A stretch of DNA of 64,000 bases, taken from a bacterium. Lineage in GTDB: Bacteria > CAIWAD01. The translations under genes were made by a program, and so were the position numbers. Shown here piece by piece: positions 59,542 to 64,000 of this stretch. Under the pieces are notes generated by a model, which searched no databases, was not told the origin of the DNA, and saw only the letters and a program-made list of their open reading frames with translations. Location of the stretch: contig JAUXWS010000067.1 of NCBI GenBank assembly GCA_030685015.1, forward strand, positions 62,001 through 126,000. The letters run 5' to 3'. Positions within the stretch are counted from its first letter, which is position 1; every line of letters begins with the position of its first letter.

Positions 59542-60156
59542 TTGGTACGCTTGACCCGCATCACGACCAAAGGCGGCGACGCCGGCCACACCAGCCTGGG
59601 TGACGGCCGGCGCGTGCCCAAGCACGACCTCCGGGTGGAGGCCTACGGCGAGGTGGACGAAGTCAACGCCGTGCTCGGCCTCGCCCTGATGGAGCTTGAA
59701 CGGGACACGTCCCTGCCCTCGTCCCGCCGCGAGGCCCTCATGGAACACCTGAGGCATCTGCAGAACGACCTCTTCGATCTGGGGGCCGACCTCTGTGTGC
59801 CGGGGGCGGCCGGCGAGCGGCTGCGCATCCCGCCGGACCAGGTGGCCCGGCTGGAGGGCTGGATCGCCGCATGGAACGCCGAGCTGCCGGCCCTGGCCAG
59901 TTTCGTCCTGCCGGCCGGACCGCCCGCCACCTGCCAGCTGCATCACGCCCGCACCGTCTGCCGACGGGCGGAGCGGGCCTTCCATCGCCTGCGGGAGAGC
60001 CTGGAAGCCGCTGCAACACCGGGCGCCGGGCAAGTGCATGAAGTGGTGAACCCGTTGGCGGGGGTCTACCTCAACCGCCTCTCGGACCTGCTCTTCGTCA
60101 TGGCGCGGGCCGCGGCGGGGGCGGAGGGCGAACGGCTCTGGCGGCCGGGGGGGTGA
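59542..60156 (+). CDS. PduO-type cob(I)alamin adenosyltransferase
   Basis: 204-residue ATP:corrinoid adenosyltransferase that makes adenosylcobalamin. The PduO/MMAB signature is intact: TRITTKGGDAGHTSLGDGRRVPKHD at the N-terminus, AYGEVDEVNAVLGLA (about residues 32-46), LHHARTVCRRAER with the ATP-contacting Arg residues, and YLNRLSDLLFVMAR near the end. The start must be TTG 59542 (or later) because an in-frame TAG lies at 59536; GGGAG lies eight bases upstream. The MITE-like element ends immediately before this site. No other cobalamin gene is nearby. Confidence 0.92.
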   Translation: MVRLTRITTKGGDAGHTSLGDGRRVPKHDLRVEAYGEVDEVNAVLGLALMELERDTSLPSSRREALMEHLRHLQNDLFDLGADLCVPGAAGERLRIPPDQVARLEGWIAAWNAELPALASFVLPAGPPATCQLHHARTVCRRAERAFHRLRESLEAAATPGAGQVHEVVNPLAGVYLNRLSDLLFVMARAAAGAEGERLWRPGG

Positions 60157-60189
60157 TCCGCGTGGACAGGCTCCCCGCCAGTCCGCCGC

Positions 60190-60903
60190 TCACTCCGGCA
60201 GGTGGATGCGCAGCCCGCCCGCGGCCAGGGTGTCCAGCCCGAGCGGACCGCTGGCGGCCAGCCAGCCGTCTGTCCCCGCCACATGGACGCGCACGCGCCG
60301 CTCCAGCTCCCAGCTGCCCAGGGTCAGCCCGGCCGGATTGACCAGGGTGAAGGTCAGATCGTGGCGGAAGGGAAGCTGGCTCTCGGCGATCTGGAAGGAG
60401 CCGTCGGCCGCCGTCACGGCCTGCACGCGCCAGGGTGCGCCGGCTTCGTGGGGATCGGGATTGACCAGCGATAGATAGCCGAAACGCTGGCCCAGCGCCA
60501 CCAGGCTGAGCAGGTAGACATCCGCCGGCAGCAATTCGCCCGCCCGGTCCCGCAGGTCCCACTGGATGGTGTTGAGGCCCGCCGGGCGCAGGGTGTCCAG
60601 CAAGGTGTCCAGCACGACGCCGCTCTCCGCCTCGTGGACCGTGATGATGGCGTGGCCGGCGGCGGGCAGGTGGAAGCGGATGGGCGAGGAGCTGCCGCCG
60701 GCGGCGTTGGCGATGAGCGTGTCGCCCGCTTCACTGGGATAGGGCAGTTCGAGGCTGACCAGGATTCCCAGCCCGGCCGCGCCTGCGCCGTCGGCGGTCA
60801 GCACCCGGCCCTGGATGGCGGGGGCGGGCGGCGACAGGGCCTCATCCTCGCAGGACAACAACAGGATGGTCAGCGCCAGTGGCAGGAGTCGTCCCAGGCC
60901 CAT
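60190..60903 (-). CDS. Lipoprotein with FlgD-like Ig module
   Basis: 237-residue lipoprotein with lipobox ILLLSC (Cys at about residue 17). A carboxypeptidase-regulatory-like strand set (IQGRVLTADGAGAAGLGILVSLELP) is followed by a FlgD-like Ig module at about 65-125 (ITVHEAESGVVLDTLLDTLRPAGLNTIQWDLRDRAGELLPADVYLLSL), which differs from the protease sorting tails in being internal. The C-terminus is beta-rich. Function unknown. ATG 60903 is four bases after GGGAGG; ATG 60915 is possible. Converges on the adenosyltransferase gene. Confidence 0.75.
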   Translation of the reverse strand: MGLGRLLPLALTILLLSCEDEALSPPAPAIQGRVLTADGAGAAGLGILVSLELPYPSEAGDTLIANAAGGSSSPIRFHLPAAGHAIITVHEAESGVVLDTLLDTLRPAGLNTIQWDLRDRAGELLPADVYLLSLVALGQRFGYLSLVNPDPHEAGAPWRVQAVTAADGSFQIAESQLPFRHDLTFTLVNPAGLTLGSWELERRVRVHVAGTDGWLAASGPLGLDTLAAGGLRIHLPE

Positions 60904-60938
60904 GCATCCTCCCATCCGATTTGCTCCATGGACCAGGA

Positions 60939-61844
60939 CTATCGATCCAGATACTGGTCCTGGAAGGAGGCGGGTTCGTCCAGGGGCTCCAGATGCGTGA
61001 AGACCGTGCTGCCGGTCAGCACGGCGCGGATCTCGGCCTCGATCTCCTCCACCAGTTCGTGCCCCCGACAGACGGTCCAATGACCGGGCACGAGGACGTG
61101 GACGCTGATGAAGCGCCGCCCGGCCGCCTGTCGGGTCAACAGGGCGTGGAACTGGAAGCCCTTCGCCTCGTAGCGGGCCAGCACCTCCAGGATCCGCTCC
61201 CGCTCCTCGGTGGGGATGACCCCGTCCATCAGACCCAGGATGGCGCCATGGAGCAGTTTGTAGCCGGTCCACAGGATGTTGGCGGCCACGGCCAGGGCCA
61301 GGAGGGGGTCCAGCACGCGCCAGCCGGTGAGCGCCACGGCGCCCACGCCGACGATGACGCCGACGCTGGTCCAGACATCGGTCATAAGATGCTTGCCATC
61401 GGCCTCCAAGGTGATGGATCGATGCACACGGCCGGCCTTGAGCAGCACACGCGCCACCGCCAGATTGATGCCCATGGCCACCGCCGAGACGAGCAGGCCG
61501 GCGCCCACCAGCTCCAGGTCGCGGGGCGCCAGCAGACGCAGCACCGCCGCCCAGCCGATGGCCAGGGCCGCGCCCGTGATGAGCAGGCCCTCCACGCCGG
61601 AGGCGAAGTACTCGGCCTTGCTGTGCCCGTAGTCATGGTGCTCGTCGGGGGGGAGGGCGGCAACGCCCAGCATGATGAGGGCGAAGATGCCGCCCGCCAG
61701 GTTGACCAGGGACTCCAGCGCGTCGGACAGCAGACCGACGGAGCCGGTCAGTTTCCAGGCGACACCCTTGATCAGGATGGTCGCCACCGCCGCGGCGATG
61801 GAAAGCCACGCGTAGCGCTTCAGGTGGCGGCGGTCAGCGCTCAT
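60939..61844 (-). CDS. Cation diffusion facilitator (CDF) family transporter
   Basis: 301-residue efflux transporter for Zn, Mn, Fe or Co. Six helices are visible; metal-site residues occur in LLSDALESLVN (helix II), HHDYGHSKAEY (helix II-III loop) and EADGKHLMTDVWTSVGV (helix V, HxxxD). The C-terminal cytoplasmic domain (about 210-301) carries VHVLVPGHWTVCRGHELVEEIE and ends FTHLEPLDEP, as usual. The metal is not predictable. ATG 61844 follows GAGG by about ten bases. With the ZIP gene at 54356 the window encodes both uptake and efflux of divalent metals. Confidence 0.92.
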   Translation of the reverse strand: MSADRRHLKRYAWLSIAAAVATILIKGVAWKLTGSVGLLSDALESLVNLAGGIFALIMLGVAALPPDEHHDYGHSKAEYFASGVEGLLITGAALAIGWAAVLRLLAPRDLELVGAGLLVSAVAMGINLAVARVLLKAGRVHRSITLEADGKHLMTDVWTSVGVIVGVGAVALTGWRVLDPLLALAVAANILWTGYKLLHGAILGLMDGVIPTEERERILEVLARYEAKGFQFHALLTRQAAGRRFISVHVLVPGHWTVCRGHELVEEIEAEIRAVLTGSTVFTHLEPLDEPASFQDQYLDR

Positions 61845-62130
61845 CGGGGACGGAATCCTCGGCTTGACGGGTTGGCGCACTCGGTCCAGCCTGCGCCAAG
61901 GTGACGATTTTCCCTTGGTCGCGCCCGTCGCCGCAAGCCTGGCCGCTCCGCCGGGCGGCGCCCATGATCCGCGGCTTCGACACCAGGCCGGCCCGCGCCG
62001 TGATGGATGGCGCTTCCGGTCAACCAGGCCAAAGGCCGCCACCTGACATAGACGTGGATCTCCCGGGGCGGCGGATCCCCATCTTGGCCGCCGTCTGATC
62101 CAAAGCCCGACGGGGCGGAAGGGAGGCCTC

Positions 62131-62874
62131 CTGAGCCTGGAACACTCACAGCGGCAGTTCCGGCAAGCCCTGACCCGCTACGAGACGGATCCCTTCTACC
62201 GCCGCCTGGGCCATCTCGTCTCCGGCCTTGTGCTGGCCGGGCAGGCGGCCCTGCTGGCCCACACGCTGGCCCGGCCCCTGGACTGGGCCGGGGGCCTGGC
62301 CGCCTTCCTGCTCGCCTATGTGCTGGCCGACCTCCTCAACGGCCTCATCCACCTGGCCATGGACCATTGCGCGCGCTACTCGGGCTGGACCGGACCGCTC
62401 GTGGCCGCCTTCCACCTCCACCACCGCACACCGCGCTACCAGGACAAGGCGCTGTGGCGCGTCTATGTCCATGAAAGCGGTTTCAAGCTGTGGTTGCCCG
62501 CCTTCCAGGCAGGGATCCTCCTCCTCATTTGGAACCCCGGCCTGCCGCCCTTCCTGCTGCGCGTGCTGGCCCTCTGCGCCGTCCTCTCCAGCTGGGCGGA
62601 GCTCTCCCACTATCTGTGCCACAACCGGCGCGGTCGCCTCTTGAATCTGCTGGCGCGCTGCGGCCTGCTGCTGGACATGCGCCGCCACGCCCGCCACCAT
62701 CGCGAGGACAACTGCTCCTACGCCTTCCTCAACGGCTGGACCAATCCCCTCATCGACCTGGTGGCCCGCCGCTGCTTTCCCGGCTACAAACAGGGCACGG
62801 ACCTGCATTACCAGGACAGCGGGCAAGGTGGCGCCCCGGTCCGTGAAATGGATGGACCGCCCGGGGGCGGCTGA
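62131..62874 (+). CDS. Kua/CarF-like lipid desaturase (plasmalogen-type)
   Basis: About 247 residues if the frame starts at CTG 62131, or 214 from GTG 62230. Four membrane helices and the histidine clusters of the lipid desaturase domain shared by Kua, TMEM189/PEDS1 and myxobacterial CarF: HLAMDH, HLHHRTP, ELSHYLCH and RHARHH, followed by NGWTNPLID. CarF makes the vinyl-ether bond of plasmalogens. No ATG, GTG or TTG exists in frame between the stop at 62044 and GTG 62230, yet the intervening frame looks coding (RYETDPFYRRLGHLVSG), and GGGAGG lies four bases before CTG 62131; a CTG start is therefore preferred. Confidence 0.8.
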   Translation: MSLEHSQRQFRQALTRYETDPFYRRLGHLVSGLVLAGQAALLAHTLARPLDWAGGLAAFLLAYVLADLLNGLIHLAMDHCARYSGWTGPLVAAFHLHHRTPRYQDKALWRVYVHESGFKLWLPAFQAGILLLIWNPGLPPFLLRVLALCAVLSSWAELSHYLCHNRRGRLLNLLARCGLLLDMRRHARHHREDNCSYAFLNGWTNPLIDLVARRCFPGYKQGTDLHYQDSGQGGAPVREMDGPPGGG

Positions 62875-62892
62875 GCCGGGGCCGGCCTACGC

Positions 62893-63999
62893 CTATTTCG
62901 CCACCACCACGCGTCGGATCGCCTGGGCACCGGTGTCCAGGTGCCGCAGCCGCGCCAGGTAGACGCCGGAAGCCACGACGGGCGTCCAGGGCAGGTGATG
63001 GCGGCCCGCGCCCAGCATGCCCTGGTGGAGCGTGGCCACCCGCTGGCCGAGCAGGTTCAGCAGATCAAGTTCCACCTGGCCGGGGAGGGCGAGGTCGAAG
63101 GAGAGGGTGAGGAGGGGGTTGCAGGGATTGGGCCAGGCCGCCAGCGCCCACTGGGGTTGACGCTCCCGGCGCGGCGGCAGGCTGGTCTCCTGGGGGATCA
63201 GATCGACGATGACGCCCTCCAGCACGGTCAGGTTGTAGGGCATCTCGTCGGGCAGCAGGTACCAGCCGTCGTAAGGGCCGCCCCAGCCGAAGTTGAGGTG
63301 GAAAAAGCCGTCCGAGTTCCAGCCGTCCACCACCACGTTGTGGCCGGCGTTCCAGGTGGGGGTCACCACCGCCAGATGGGCCGGATGGCCGTTCATCATG
63401 TTCTGCGCCAGGATGCTGTAGACGGCCGCGTTGGACGGACCCAACAGCCGGGCCTCCCCGTAACCGAAGCGTTGCCACGCCGTGAAGGCCTGGTTGACGC
63501 CGAAGGTCCCCGAGCCCTGCGGGTGGTAGACCTGGCGGGCCGCCACGCCGCAGGCGAAGACAAGGGCCGCCTTGTCGGTGACGGTCAGGCTCGTGCCGGC
63601 GGCCCAGTGGGCGTCCAGCGTGTCCAGGTGCGTGTTCAGGTCGGGGAAGCGGGGGAAGTCGTAGCTCTCCCAGGCGTCGTCGATCCAGTACTGATTGCCG
63701 CCGTAGTTGTGGTAGTAGCGGTCGCCCGCCTCGAAGCGCGTGCCACGCGTGTCGCGATGCAGGGTGAGCAGCTGGGCCATGGCCACGGCGGGGCAGCCGG
63801 CCACGCTGCGATTGCCGGACACGGCGTCCAGCGGGCAGAATGCGTTGTAGGGAGCCCCCTGGCCCCAGCGGACCTCGATCCAGCCGCCGGTGGAGGTGCT
63901 GCCCTCGGGCGGCCAATAGTCGGTCCGTTCCCCCTCCCGCGCCGCACCGGTGCGCAGCCGCTGCCACTCCGCCCGCCGCGCCCGCCGGACCGGCTCCGC
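62893..63999 (-). CDS. C10 family (streptopain-type) protease with FlgD-like tail, 5' end outside the window
   Basis: At least 368 residues; the frame is open to the right edge, so signal peptide and propeptide are missing. The C10 pattern is clear: RWGQGAPYNAFCP, then the nucleophile Cys in AGCPAVAMAQLL, HNYGGNQYWIDDAWESYD, and the catalytic His in GHNVVVDGWNSDGFFHLNFGWGGPYDGWY. The last about 80 residues are a FlgD-type tail, with WPNPCNPLLTL in place of PNPFNP, and GVYLARLRHL. It is the fourth secreted protease-type protein with such a tail in the window. It converges on the desaturase gene. Confidence 0.88.
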   Translation of the reverse strand, partial: AEPVRRARRAEWQRLRTGAAREGERTDYWPPEGSTSTGGWIEVRWGQGAPYNAFCPLDAVSGNRSVAGCPAVAMAQLLTLHRDTRGTRFEAGDRYYHNYGGNQYWIDDAWESYDFPRFPDLNTHLDTLDAHWAAGTSLTVTDKAALVFACGVAARQVYHPQGSGTFGVNQAFTAWQRFGYGEARLLGPSNAAVYSILAQNMMNGHPAHLAVVTPTWNAGHNVVVDGWNSDGFFHLNFGWGGPYDGWYLLPDEMPYNLTVLEGVIVDLIPQETSLPPRRERQPQWALAAWPNPCNPLLTLSFDLALPGQVELDLLNLLGQRVATLHQGMLGAGRHHLPWTPVVASGVYLARLRHLDTGAQAIRRVVVAK

Positions 64000-64000
64000 C

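Overview
The window is a GC-rich piece of a bacterial chromosome from what looks like an uncultivated, Gram-negative member of the FCB (Fibrobacterota-Chlorobiota-Bacteroidota) superphylum or a neighbouring candidate phylum. The evidence is several secreted proteases that end in the same FlgD/T9SS-like sorting tail around a PNPFNP motif, a heptose epimerase for LPS, a TamB-like outer-membrane assembly protein, ExbB/ExbD/TonB-type energy transduction, and many lipoproteins. This placement is inference; no rRNA or tRNA gene was seen.

Layout. 1-7.5 kb: a tightly overlapping operon with one ExbB/TolQ-type stator, two ExbD/TolR-type proteins, a TonB-like protein, a TPR protein and two exported proteins, the last with a divergent formylglycine-generating-enzyme-like (FGE-like) C-terminus. 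7.5-11.9 kb (minus strand): a large secreted M1 peptidase, a DUF1460 protein and a histidine phosphatase. 12-17 kb: hldD, then a serine module (class V aminotransferase, serA, DUF1015) behind a structured leader. 17-22.6 kb: a surface-type protein, an RCC1-repeat protein, a membrane cytochrome b/decaheme cytochrome c pair and a zinc-ribbon protein.

23.2-26.4 kb holds the most interesting system: a complete diversity-generating retroelement (DGR). It has a lipoprotein target with an FGE/C-type-lectin-like fold, a variable repeat (VR), an HRDC accessory gene, avd, a reverse transcriptase with YMDD and the DGR-type IGxxxSQ motif, and a template repeat (TR). Hand alignment of TR and VR shows 18 of 21 substitutions at template adenines. 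Two features are odd: the VR carries one extra base that shifts the target out of the canonical GFRLC frame, and the RT stop codon lies inside the TR. A degenerate IS30 transposase and copies of a palindromic repeat lie upstream.

26.5-48 kb is mostly housekeeping: purB; eno-ftsB-DUF502; a cysteine desulfurase with mnmA; panB-panC; a GlmU-like nucleotidyltransferase; LytR_C-rsfS; a PfkB kinase with mtnA; uppS with a TamB-like giant. 48-64 kb returns to surface and accessory content: CDGSH protein, DUF6252 lipoprotein, two gingipain-like C25 proteins with FlgD tails, a ZIP transporter, a MITE-like element next to a PduO-type adenosyltransferase, a lipoprotein, a CDF transporter, a Kua/CarF-like desaturase and a truncated C10 (streptopain-type) protease at the right edge.
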